64,000 nucleotides of DNA from Limimaricola sp. (GTDB lineage: Bacteria > Pseudomonadota > Alphaproteobacteria > Rhodobacterales > Rhodobacteraceae): assembly GCF_016125575.1 (NCBI RefSeq), contig NZ_WGLM01000002.1:62001-126000 (forward strand). The letters are read 5' to 3'. Positions within the stretch are counted from its first letter, which is position 1; the number at the start of each line of letters is the position of its first letter. Made by a program: the position numbers and the translations under genes. Positions 26,049-36,400 of the stretch are shown in pieces. The notes beneath the pieces were generated by a model. That model had not been told where the DNA came from. It saw only the letters and a list, made by a program, of their open reading frames with translations, and ran no database searches.

Positions 26049-27347
26049 ATGAAACACCTGTTCATCGGCGCGGCGCTTGCCGCGACCATCGCGACGGGCG
26101 CGGCGACGGGAGCGCGGGCAGACGAGACCGTGACTCTGGCCCGCTTCTTTGGCGCCTGCGAGGACGCCGGCACCGATACCACCACAACGGTGGGCGAGGC
26201 CTGCATCATCCAGTCCATCATCAATGCCGCCAGCGCCCAGATTCCCGGCGTGACGGTCAAGACGCTGCCAACCGACTGGGGCAACTACTATGACCACATC
26301 AAGGCGATGTTCGCCGCCGGCGACCCGCCCGATGTCTTCGTCATCCACCGCTCGGCGCTGGCCGAATATGGCAAGCTGGGCGCGCTGGCCGACCTGACCG
26401 ACGATCTGGCCGGCGTCGGCATCGACGTGAACGATTTCACCGATAAAGCGATCAAGGCGGCCAGCTATAACGGCCGGATGATCGCCATGCCGATGGATTT
26501 CCACGCCAACCTTTTCCACGTCAACATGGACATCATGAAAGAGGCCGGCCTCGTGAAGGACGGCAAGCCGATCCTGCCGAGCAGCCCTGAAGAACTGCTG
26601 GCGCAGGCCCAGCAGGTGAAAGAGCGCACCGGCAAGGATTATCTGGCGGCCGACTTCGCGCAGTTCCCGATCGGGGTGCGGCTGGTCGAGGCGCTGCTGT
26701 GGCAGCAGAACTCGAACATCTTTACTGCTGACGGCACCGCGACCATCGACACGCCCGAGGCGCGCAATGCGATCCACGCGATCACCCAGCTTTTCGATAC
26801 CGGGCTTGCCAATCCGAAGCTGAACTATGCCGATAGTCAGCAGGCCTTCCTGAACGGCGATGCGGCGATCCTGGTGAATGGCGACTGGGTGGTGGGCGAT
26901 TTCACCGACCAGGCCACCAAGCCGGATGTCGCGCTCAAGAACTACTACGTGGCGACCTTCCCGCAGCTCTTCCAGTCGCCGGCGACATGGGCCGACAACC
27001 ACACCTGGGCAATTCCGGCCTCGCTGAAGGCAAACGACCCCGAGAAATACCAGGCCGCGCTGAAGGTGCTGAAGTTCATCTACGACCATGACATCGACTG
27101 GGCCCGCACCGGGCACATGGCGGTGCGCAAGTCGGTGCTGGAAAGCGATGCCTATGCCGCCCTGCCGCACCGGACCGAGTATGCCGGCACAACGGCGATC
27201 GCGCACGATACGCCTGCCTCGCCCAGCTACAACGCGATCCAGGACGTGCTGAACCGCGAATTCCAGGCGATCTGGCTGACTGGCAAGCCGGTGGACCAGG
27301 CCCTCGCCGACGCGCAGGGCGAGGTGCAGGACATCCTCGACCGCTAA
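26049..27347 (+). CDS. Sugar ABC transporter substrate-binding protein
   Basis: A 432-residue family 1 (CUT1) solute-binding protein. The signal peptide is MKHLFIGAALAATIATGA with probable cleavage after ATGARA, before DETVTLARF. The GDPPDVFVIHRSAL and FLNGDAAILVNGDW stretches are typical of the maltose/oligosaccharide-binding cluster. It captures the sugar in the periplasm and delivers it to the two permeases encoded just upstream. A GGAGG ribosome site precedes the ATG, and a stable hairpin follows the stop, which would favour high expression of this protein over its neighbours. The exact sugar is unknown; a beta-linked oligosaccharide is suggested by the GH5-like enzyme that follows. Confidence 0.92.
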   Translation: MKHLFIGAALAATIATGAATGARADETVTLARFFGACEDAGTDTTTTVGEACIIQSIINAASAQIPGVTVKTLPTDWGNYYDHIKAMFAAGDPPDVFVIHRSALAEYGKLGALADLTDDLAGVGIDVNDFTDKAIKAASYNGRMIAMPMDFHANLFHVNMDIMKEAGLVKDGKPILPSSPEELLAQAQQVKERTGKDYLAADFAQFPIGVRLVEALLWQQNSNIFTADGTATIDTPEARNAIHAITQLFDTGLANPKLNYADSQQAFLNGDAAILVNGDWVVGDFTDQATKPDVALKNYYVATFPQLFQSPATWADNHTWAIPASLKANDPEKYQAALKVLKFIYDHDIDWARTGHMAVRKSVLESDAYAALPHRTEYAGTTAIAHDTPASPSYNAIQDVLNREFQAIWLTGKPVDQALADAQGEVQDILDR

Positions 27348-27361
27348 GCTTTCATGCCACC

Positions 27362-27390
27362 CCGGTCCCCGCTGTTGTTGCGGGGGCCGG
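27362..27390 (+). terminator. Intercistronic hairpin between binding protein and glycosidase
   Basis: CCGGTCCCCGC and GCGGGGGCCGG form an 11-pair stem with one G-U pair around a TGTTGTT loop, 14 bases after the binding-protein stop; ACCCTTTCTTTC follows. It may stop part of the transcripts or protect the upstream mRNA end, as seen after other ABC binding-protein genes. Confidence 0.6.
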
Positions 27391-27427
27391 ACCCTTTCTT
27401 TCGACCTGACAGACCGGAGTGCCCGCG

Positions 27428-28519
27428 ATGACCCGATGGACACCAGCCCGGGCGCGGGCCTGGGCGGCGGAGCGGCCCTGGGTCTGCGGCTTTAACTACC
27501 TGCCATCGACGGCGGTGAACTTCCTCGAAATGTGGCAGGCCGAGACATTTGACCGCGCGACCATCCTGCGCGAGCTTGGCTGGGCGGCCGAAATCGGCTT
27601 CAACGCGCTGCGCGTCAACCTGCACACGCTGGTCTGGCAACATGACCGCGACGGGCTGGCCGAGCGGTTCAACTGGTTGCTGGACGCGGCCGCACGCGCA
27701 GGGCTGCAGACCGTGCCCTGCCTTTTCGACGATTGCGGGTTTGGCGGGGACGAACCCGCCTTTGGCCCACAGCCAGAACCAATTCCGGGCGTGCACAACA
27801 GCCGCGCAGTGGCCAGCCCCGGGCGCGCCGCGCTGTCAGACCCTGATCTCTGGCCGGTTTTCGAAGGCTATGTGCGCGATATCGTCGGCCGCTTTGCCGC
27901 TGATCCGCGTATCCTGTTCTGGGACATCTACAACGAGCCGGGCAATCGGATGATCTTTCACCGCGACGGCGCCCGCGAGCATGAACCGGATTTCACTCCA
28001 CACAGCCTTGCCCTGATGCGCGCGGCCTTCGACTGGGCGCGGGAGGCACGGCCGATCCAGCCGCTGACGGTGGCAGCATGGACAACGCCCGCGCCGGGCG
28101 TCGCCGCCGCACCCTACCAGACCGAGGTTGATCGCGAGGCGCTGGCGCTGTCGGACATTGTCACGTTCCACGCCTACTGGGACAGCGCCCATGTCGCGGG
28201 CTTCATCGACCATCTGGCCGCGCTGGAGCGCCCGATGTTCTGCACCGAATGGATGGCACGCCCCGTGGGCAGCCGCATTGCCGACCAACTGACCTTGTTC
28301 AAGGCGCGGGGTGTCGGGGCGTTTCAGTGGGGGTTGGTGGCGGGGCGCACCCAGACGACCCTGCCCTGGCCCGCCAAGCTTGTCGCTCAGCACGGTGGAG
28401 CGGCCGACAGATCGGTCTGGTTCCACGACCTTCTTCATGCCGACGGCACGCCTTACGATCCCGCCGAAACTGCCCTGATCAGACGGCTGACCAGCGCTGA
28501 CGCCGGGATCGCCGGCTGA
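27428..28519 (+). CDS. GH5-like glycoside hydrolase (cellulase-fold), cytoplasmic
   Basis: A 363-residue TIM-barrel enzyme with no signal peptide, so it should act on sugar after import. WVCGFNYLPSTAVNFLEMW opens the barrel; the acid/base glutamate is in WDIYNEPGN and the nucleophile glutamate in MFCTEWMARP, at the ends of the predicted strands 4 and 7, the clan GH-A layout. VTFHAYW gives the usual His/Tyr before strand 7. Relatives are annotated as beta-xylanase, cellulase or beta-mannosidase; the true substrate is unknown. The ATG at 27428 follows GGAG; a GTG at 27419 is a possible alternative. It is the last gene of the sugar cluster. Confidence 0.8.
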   Translation: MTRWTPARARAWAAERPWVCGFNYLPSTAVNFLEMWQAETFDRATILRELGWAAEIGFNALRVNLHTLVWQHDRDGLAERFNWLLDAAARAGLQTVPCLFDDCGFGGDEPAFGPQPEPIPGVHNSRAVASPGRAALSDPDLWPVFEGYVRDIVGRFAADPRILFWDIYNEPGNRMIFHRDGAREHEPDFTPHSLALMRAAFDWAREARPIQPLTVAAWTTPAPGVAAAPYQTEVDREALALSDIVTFHAYWDSAHVAGFIDHLAALERPMFCTEWMARPVGSRIADQLTLFKARGVGAFQWGLVAGRTQTTLPWPAKLVAQHGGAADRSVWFHDLLHADGTPYDPAETALIRRLTSADAGIAG

Positions 28520-28870
28520 CATCGCCTGCCATTGTTCCCCGATTCTCTGGATCATCGCCTTCAAATCCGGATCTGACCGGAAGGGGCGTGGAATCCGGAT
28601 TACTGCGGAAGATGTGATGCGAGGCCGCTTTCGCCTGCGAGATCGTGGTCGGCGCGTATGTGAAATTCTTGATGTACGACGCGGCCCCAACTGTGCTTGA
28701 CCAAACGTCATCGCCGGCGAGACCAGGACGCGTGTCAGGCGGTCACGGGGCCACTCTTTCGTATCGGCTGATCAGCAGATTCTGCGCCAGTTTTCGCAAA
28801 ATTTGTTGAAAAAACAGGGAAATTATGCACGCTCGAAGGTATAGTGAATGAGATCGTACCCGGGGAAAGC
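28520..28870. other. Intergenic region before the adhesin operon
   Basis: No gene or insertion-sequence relic could be recognised in these 351 bases. AATCCGGATT (28592-28601) is a small perfect palindrome, preceded by a related AATCCGGAT at 28564-28572. The last 75 bases (from about 28796) become AT-rich (CAAAATTTGTTGAAAAAACA) and are the likely promoter region of the sapC-tpsA-tpsB operon; no convincing -35/-10 pair could be fixed. Confidence 0.4.
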
Positions 28871-29605
28871 ATGCCAAACCCCTTGTTCTACAGTAGTGTC
28901 GTTGCCCTAAATCGTGATGCCCACCGCCGTCTGAAGCTGACGAATCGGTCGGCGCGATTCGGTTTTGCCAGCGAGTCGCATCTGGTCCCCGCGATGGTGG
29001 AAGAGTTCACCGCCGCGGCGCCCGAGCTGCCTATCGCCTTCTTGCCCGGCGGGCCCGCGCCCAGCCCGGTCTTCGTCGCTGGCCTTGCGCCGGGGCAGAA
29101 CCTGATTGTCGATGCCGAGGGCGGCTGGGACGCGGGTTATGTCCCCGCTTACCTGCGGCGCTATCCGTTCATCATCGGCGAAACGACCGGCACTGATCCG
29201 GTCCTTTGCGTCGATTCCACCTATGACGGCCTGACCGAGGACGAGGGCGATCCACTGTTCGATGAAGAGGGTGCGCCGACCCGCGTGGTGCAGGATGCCA
29301 TCGAATTGACCGGCCGCTTTCGCGATGCGGCAACGCGCACGCAAGGCTTCTGCTCGCGCCTCAACGAACTCGGCCTGCTGCGCAGCGTGACGCTCGACGT
29401 CAAGCGGCCGTCGGGCGAGACCACGGTCGTGCACGGCCTGATGACGGTCGACGAAGCGGCACTTGCCGAATTGCCCGAGGAAGATTTCCTCAGGCTGCGT
29501 AAAGACGGCTACCTGCCGGCGATCTACGCCCATCTGCTCAGCCTGCGCACGCTTGACCGGCTGAACGACAAACTGACCGCCCGCCAGCAGATGGCGGCCG
29601 AATGA
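28871..29605 (+). CDS. sapC: SapC-family protein
   Basis: A 244-residue protein matching the SapC family: MPNPLFYSSVVALNRDAHR, HLVPAMVEEFTAAAPELPIAF, RYPFIIGET and LCVDSTYDGLTEDEGDPLFD are the family's typical blocks. SapC was first named beside Campylobacter surface-array protein genes; its biochemical role is unknown. There is no signal peptide, so it is cytoplasmic. The ATG at 28871 has GGGGAAAG just upstream and is preferred to an ATG at 28844. In this window it is the first gene before a secreted protein, a giant adhesin and its transporter, all in the same direction, which suggests a role in making or modifying the surface protein; that is inference. Confidence 0.85.
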   Translation: MPNPLFYSSVVALNRDAHRRLKLTNRSARFGFASESHLVPAMVEEFTAAAPELPIAFLPGGPAPSPVFVAGLAPGQNLIVDAEGGWDAGYVPAYLRRYPFIIGETTGTDPVLCVDSTYDGLTEDEGDPLFDEEGAPTRVVQDAIELTGRFRDAATRTQGFCSRLNELGLLRSVTLDVKRPSGETTVVHGLMTVDEAALAELPEEDFLRLRKDGYLPAIYAHLLSLRTLDRLNDKLTARQQMAAE

Positions 29606-29614
29606 CAGTTGGCA

Positions 29615-29636
29615 TCCGGGCGCGTGGGCGCCCGGA
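29615..29636 (+). terminator. Hairpin between sapC and the secreted-protein gene
   Basis: TCCGGGCGC and GCGCCCGGA pair perfectly (9 pairs) around GTGG, ten bases after the sapC stop. No T-tract follows, so it is more likely an attenuating or mRNA-stabilising element than a complete terminator. Confidence 0.45.
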
Positions 29637-29720
29637 GATCGCCGCCTGACCAAGAGACACAAGCGAGCCCGCGCGCCGGGCCGCGACTGAGGCCGGAACG
29701 GCCCGAAGGGACAGAACAAG

Positions 29721-30410
29721 ATGACCACCAAGACCTCGCCTGCCGGATTCGTCGCCTGTGCCTTCGCCGCCTTCATGGCGCTTCTGGCCGCAGCCCCGGC
29801 ACAAGCCGAAGCGAATGCGCCCGCCGCGGCCTCCGCCGCGCCGCAGGCGCAGGCCGCAACGCCACTGGTCATCGACGGGTTCCGATCTGCCAAGTTCGGG
29901 ATGGACGAGGCCGCCGTCCGCGCCGCCATCATCGCCGATTTCGGTGTCAAGGATGCTGACATCAACGCAGGTGAGAACGCGGTGGAGCGCACCAAGATCC
30001 TGACCGTCTCGGTGCCCAACTTGCTGCCTGATGGCGGCACGGCGCAGGTCTCGTACGTGCTGGGCTATACCAGCAAGGCGCTGATCCAGATCGGCGCGAC
30101 ATGGAGCACCAAGACCGACCCGGCGATGACACCGAAGATGCTGTTCGACAATGGCGACGTGCTGCGCAGCCATTTCCGCGCCGAGGGCTACCAACCTGAC
30201 TCGATCAAGCTCAACGTCGCGCTGCCGACCGGGGTGCTGATGTTCCGTGGTTCGGATTCGCAAGGTCATGCAACCCTGCTTTTGCTGCAGGGAACCTACA
30301 CGGATGGCGCTGACGGCGCCAAGACGCTGACGCCGACCAGCCTTGACCTGCTTTACTCGGCCAACCCTGACGCGCCCGACATCTTCAAGCTGCAACAAGG
30401 AGCGTTCTGA
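29721..30410 (+). CDS. Secreted protein of unknown function, coupled to the giant adhesin
   Basis: A 229-residue protein with a signal peptide (hydrophobic GFVACAFAAFMALLAAAPAQA, cleavage before EANAP) and an Ala/Pro-rich linker to about residue 48. The mature domain begins LVIDGFRSAKFGMDEAAVRA, followed by AIIADFGVKDADI, a pattern that by eye resembles small periplasmic proteins where a helix after 'FGM(T/D)xxxV' starts the fold, and ends with beta strands (LMFRGSDSQGHATLLLLQGTY). I do not recognise a named family. Its stop overlaps the tpsA start codon (TGATG), so it is translated together with the 7308-residue adhesin; a chaperone-like or surface-attachment role for the adhesin is a reasonable guess only. 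Confidence 0.7.
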   Translation: MTTKTSPAGFVACAFAAFMALLAAAPAQAEANAPAAASAAPQAQAATPLVIDGFRSAKFGMDEAAVRAAIIADFGVKDADINAGENAVERTKILTVSVPNLLPDGGTAQVSYVLGYTSKALIQIGATWSTKTDPAMTPKMLFDNGDVLRSHFRAEGYQPDSIKLNVALPTGVLMFRGSDSQGHATLLLLQGTYTDGADGAKTLTPTSLDLLYSANPDAPDIFKLQQGAF

Positions 30411-33400
30411 TGCCTCGCAAAGCCTTCAGACGACAAAAATCCCGCAAGCAGCTTGGCGCCGCGCCCGTGCCGGGCGCTTTCGCGCATTTACCGCCCCACG
30501 TTCAGGGCCTCGGCCGCCGCTCGGTCGCGGCAGGGCTAAAATTCGGCGCCAGCAGCCTTGCGCTGGGTGTGCTGACTTCGGCCCTGGCACCGGTCGTGGC
30601 CCGCGCGCAAGAGGCAGCACCCGCGCCCGCGCCCAACATCAACATCGTGGCTGACGGCCGTACCCGCACCAATGTGACCGTCGCGGGGTCGACTGCCTCC
30701 ATCACCACTGCCACGGTTTCGAACCAGACCGGCTTCAACACCTTCTCCAGCTTCCAGCAGGGCGCGGGCAGCACCGTCAACCTCTACGTGCCCGATGGCG
30801 CGAGCAACCTCGTCAACATTGTGCGCGGCGGCTCGGTGATGATCGACGGCGTGCTGAATTCCTACAAGGACGGCCAGATCGGCGGCAACGTCTACTTCTC
30901 GGATTCCCAAGGCTTCATCGTCGGCCAGAACGGCGTGGTCAACGTCGGCTCGCTGACCGTCAACACGCCGACCGACAGCTTCCTTGACGGGGTCGTCGGT
31001 CCAAATGGCAGCGTCAACGACGCACAGGCCGGCCGCCTGATGAGCGGTCAGATTCCGCTGTCGGCCGATGGCTTCATCACGATTTCGGGCCAGATCAACG
31101 CCCAAGACGGCATCACCCTGCAAGGGCAGGGCGTGACGGTGAACGGCCCGCAGACCACCGGGAAGGACCTGACCCAGCGCCAGCGTTTCAACGCCACGGT
31201 GAACTCGCAAGGCATGACCGAGGGCGCGCAGATGGTCAGCCGCAACGGCGTGATCTCGATCGTCGCTGCAGGCAATGCGCATGTCGGTGGGCGGCTGCGG
31301 TCGGGCGGCGCGTCGGGCGGCGGCGGCCGGATCAGCGTGCAGTCGGGCGGCAAGACCACCATCGCCCCCACCGCGATCCTTGATGTCGACGGCACTGCCG
31401 GACCGGGTGGCGCGATCGTCGTAAAGGCGCATGATACGCTGGATGCCAAGTCGGGCGCGCTACTGACCGCGCGCGGCACCAAGGGGCCCGGCGGTTTCAT
31501 CGAACTGAGCGGCGGGGTGGTGAACCTTGGCGCGCTCAACATCGATCTGGGGTCAGATACTGGCAAGGCGGGCGCGCTGCTGATCGACCCGGCCCAGATC
31601 ACGGTCAACGATGGCACCACCTACGTCACTGGCGGTGCCAGCGTCTCGCTAGTCGCTGACAACACGATCACGGTAACAGGCACTGGCCGGATCGACACCA
31701 CCAGCACCACCGGCGCCGCGGGCGATATCAGCCTGACCGCGCCCGAGATCACCTTGCAGGACGGCGCGGTTGTGACCGCGAATGACGGCGTCAACGCCGC
31801 AGGCACCGTGACCTTCACCGCGACCGAGGCCAATGGTGGCACGGCGCAAATCAATATTGGTGCGGCTACCGTCTCCGGCGGCGACGTCAACCTGCTTGCC
31901 AGCGCCACCGCGGCGCCGCTGACGCTGATCGCCTCGACGCCGACAGCGACAGCCTCGGTCTCGATGACCAATTCCAATATCACCGCCACCGGCAAGTTGA
32001 CGGCGACCGCCACCGCCACCACCTCGGCCAGTGCCGTGCCGCTGCCGATCGGTGTCGTGGTCACCAACGTTTCGGCCACGGTCGATGTGCTGGGCACCAC
32101 CCAGATCACCGCCGACAGCGCCGAACTCGCAGCCTCTGCGACCGCCTCCAACCTGATCAACACCCAGTCGCTGGTGCCGGCCAATTCCACCGCCGACGGG
32201 GCCGTCGCGGTCTCGACCGTCAATTCCACCGCAGCCACCCATGTCGGCGACAGTGCCGGGCTGACGGTCACGAATGATCTTGCGCTTTCGGCCGAGAACA
32301 CCGTCACCAGCCATGCCAACGCTACGCCCAGTACCGCCACATTCGGCGCCAGCGTCGCGGTCAGCGTCGTCGATGCCACCACGACCGCCACGGTCGACGG
32401 CGCGGCCAGCATCCAGGCCGGCAGCCTCGATATCGGGGCCTCGACCGTCAACGACATCGTCGCCACAGCCGCCGCCACGGCGGGCGGGGCCTCGTCCAGC
32501 GGCCCGGCTTCGGGCAGCAAGGCGGCCGAATACCTGTCGGACCCGAAATACACCTCGGCCGAAAGCACGTCCGAAGGCAGCGTCTCGGTCGTCGGTGCGC
32601 TCGCGATCTCGGATCTGACGTCGACGACGACGGCCAGCATGTCCTCGACCACCGCCGCCACCGTCGGCGGCGACCTGCAGCTGCACACCGATAGCGGCAA
32701 TGCCGCCGCGGTAACCGCCGACGGGTCTGCCGTGCAATCCAACGTGGGCGTGGGTGTGGCCGTTGGCATCAACCTTGCCAAGGTCGTCAACGCGGCCACG
32801 CTGGGCCAGGATGTCACAGCGGACGCCGTTACCGTCTCGGCCAAGTTGCCGGAGGCGCCGGCGACCGTCACCGCCGATGATTTCACCACCACCGCCACCT
32901 CGGGCGCGGGCGGCACCAGCGTCGGCGTTGCGGGCTCGCTCGCCGTCAACCTGATTGATGTCCAGAACGCGGCAAGCATTGCCAGCGGTACCACCACAAT
33001 CAACGGCACCGGCGACGTGACGCTGGAAAGCGAGGGCGAAACCACGTCCGAGGCCAGTGCGACGCCCAGCACGGGCGGGGTCAGCGGTGACGTGGGCGTG
33101 GGCGCCTCTGTCGCCATCAACATCGTCGCCAACCGGACCACTGCCAGCGTCGCCGATGGCGCCGGCATCACCGGCGCGGGCGCGATCGAGTTGTCCGCCA
33201 AGGCCACCCACGAGATCACCACCGAGGCCGAGACCGGCGCGACCGGGGGCATCGCTATCACGCCGGCGCTGGCGCTGTCGCTGGTCACCAACACCACTTC
33301 GGCGCAACTCGGCACCCTGACCGGAACGCAAGAGGCAGAGTCCATCTCGATTTCTGCCGCTCAGCATGCCACCGAAACGACAAAGGCCTCGGGCGAGGCC

Positions 33401-36400
33401 GCGGGTGACAAGGCTGCCATTGGCGCGGCTGTCGCGGTGGCGCTTGTGGACGATACCGCTTCGGCCACCACCCTGCGCAACCTGGATGCCGCCAATGACA
33501 TCACGATCGAGGCAGGCGGCGCGTCTTTGAACACGCTGACGGCCAAGGCCAGCGCGAGTGGCGGCGAGGCGGCCGATTCCTCGGGCGAGGCGAAAACGGG
33601 GCAGGATTCCAGCGTCGATGCCACGGTGACGAAGAACCTCACCGACGCGACGCAAAAACAGCAGGACGCGGGCGTCGGCGACGGCGAACAGCAAGGCGCC
33701 GCCTCGGATGCTGCGGCGAACGAGGATGGTCATTCCGCCTCGACCAGCGAAGGCAAGGTCACCGTTGCCGCAGCGGTCGGCGTGAACATCCAGAACGCCA
33801 CTGTTTCGGCAGGCATTCCTGATAGCGTCGACGTTACCTCTGGCGGCAAGCTGACCGTCGGCACGGCAGCCAACACCACCGGGTCCGTTAGCGCGGATGG
33901 TTCCGCCGTGGGCGAGGCCGGCAGCGCGCCTGCCGCGGTGGGCATCGGCGCGGCTGTCGCGGTGAACGTCGTGCATGCCAAGAATGATGCGACCATCGGC
34001 ACCGGCACGGTGCACGCGGCGGAAATCGATGTCTCGGCTCTGAAGCTTGACGTGGCCGTGCTGATGGCGGGCGGCACCGCCGACCCGGTCAGCGATACCT
34101 ATCTTGCCAGTGCCAAGTCGGGCGCGGGCGGATCGAGCGTTGGCATCGCCGGCTCTGTCGCGATCAACCTTGTCGATACAGAAAGCGTGGCGACCATCGC
34201 TGCGGGGGGCAACGTTACCCTGACCGGCGGAACCGGCGCCGTGTCCCTCAGCACAGATGACCGGACCGACACGACCGCCAGCGCCCTGCCGGATGAAACT
34301 GGCGCCTCGGGCGGCAAGGTGGGCATCGGCGCCTCGGTCGCCATCAACATCCTCGGCAACCGCTCGACCGCCGCGGTGGGCAACGGCACCGATCTGAACG
34401 GTGCGGGCGACATTACGCTGTCGGCCACCGCGACCCACGCCATCACCACCGAGGCCGAGGCCGGCTCGGAAGGCGGCATCTCGATCACCCCGGTTCTGGC
34501 ACTGTCGCTGGTAACGAACACGACCTCGGCGAAACTGGGCACCTCGTCGGTGGCACAGCAGGGCGCGACCGTCAGCCTTCAGGCCGCGCAGCACGCGACC
34601 GAGACGACAAGCGCCAAGGGCCAAGCCGCCGGCGGCACCGCCGCCATCGGCGCCGCCGTCGCGGTCGCGCTGGTGGACGATTCCGTCTCGGCCACCACCT
34701 TGCGCAATCTCGATGTGAGTGGCGATGTCACGATTCAGGCCGGTGGCGCCTCGCTCAACACACTGACGGCCGAGGCCAGCGCCAGCGGTGGCAAGGCCGC
34801 CGATTCCTCCGGCGAGGCCCAGCCGGGCCAGGATTCCAGCGTCGACCAGACGGTGACGAAGAGCCTTTCCGCGGCCACCCAGAAGCAGGCCGACTCGGGC
34901 GTCGGCGACAGCGAACAGCAAACCGCCAGCACCGACGCGGCCGGCAACGAATCCGGCCGCTCGGCCTCGACCAGCGAGGGCAAGGTGACCGTTGCGGCGG
35001 CGGTGGGCGTGAACGTGCAGAACGCGACCGTGACCGCGGGCGTGCCTGATGGGGTGGGCATCACCGCGGGCGGCACGCTGACTGTCGCCACGGCGGCCAA
35101 TACCACCGGCTCGGTCAGCGCCGATGGCTCGGCAGTTGGCGAAGAGGGCGCGCAGGCGCAGGTCGGAATCGGCGCGGCCGTGGCCGTGAACGTCGTCCAT
35201 GCCAAGAATGACGCCACCATCGGGACTGGCGCGGTGCAAGCGGGCAAGATCGACGTTACGGCCAGCAAGCTTGATGTGGCCGTCCTCATGGCGGGCGGCA
35301 CCGCCGATCCGGTCAGCGATATCTACCTTGCCAGCGCCAAATCCGGCGCGGGCGGTTCCAGCGTGGGCATTGCCGGGTCGTTGGCACTGAACATGGTCGA
35401 TACCGAGGGGCTGGCGACCATCGCGGCGGGCGGCAGCGTAGCGCTGTCCGGCGGAAGTGGCGCGGTTTCGCTGTCGGCTGACAACCGGACCGAAACAACT
35501 GCCAAGGCGCTGCCGGATGAAACCGGGGCCTCCGGCGGCAAGGTGGGTATCGGCGCGTCTGTTGCCATCAACATCCTTGGCAACCGCGCGGATGCAAGTG
35601 TCGGCAACGGAACCGATCTGGCCGGCGCGGGTGACATCACGTTGATGGCCACCGCAACCCATGCCATCACCACCGAGGCCGAGGCCGGCTCCAAGGGCGG
35701 TTATGCCATCACGCCGGTGGTGTCGCTTGCCCTTGTCAACAACACGACCTCGGCGCAGTTGGGCACGCTTCCGGCAGTCCAAGGCGCGACCGGTGCCGTT
35801 TCGATTACCGCCATCCAGCAGGCCAGCGAAACGACCAGTGCCAAGGGTCAGGCCGCGGGCGGCACGGCGGCGATCGGTGCCGCCGTTGCGATCAATCTCG
35901 TCAACGATACCGCCACGGCCACCACGCTACGCTCGCTTTCGGCAGGCGGCGACGTGACGATCCGCGCGATGGGCGCCTCGCTGGGCGACCTGACGGCCGA
36001 GGCCAGTGCCGCCGGCGCCGCCGAGGCCGATACCTCGGGCGATGCGCCCGCGGGCGAGGATGCGACGGTCAACGACAAGGTCGACAAGCAGCTGACCGAC
36101 GCCACGCAGAAGCAGACCGACGGCAATGTCGGCACCTCCGAACAGAAGACCGCGACGTCCGACGCGGCCTCGCAAAACCATTCCGCCGAAACCTCGCAGG
36201 GCAAGATCAGCGTCGCCGCGGCGGTGGGCGTGAACATCCAGAACGCGACCGTCACCGCGGGCGTGCCCGACGGGGTCGACATCACGTCGCCCACCGGCGT
36301 GCTGACCATCGCCACCGCGTCCAACACCGATGGCAAGATCACCACCAAGGCCGACGCCGTCGGCACCGAGGGCAGCCAGACCCAGATCGGCATCGGCGCC

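Noticed and set aside
28520..28870. Possible transposase relic between the sugar cluster and the adhesin operon
   Set aside because: No readable transposase motif, inverted ends or target duplication could be found in any frame.
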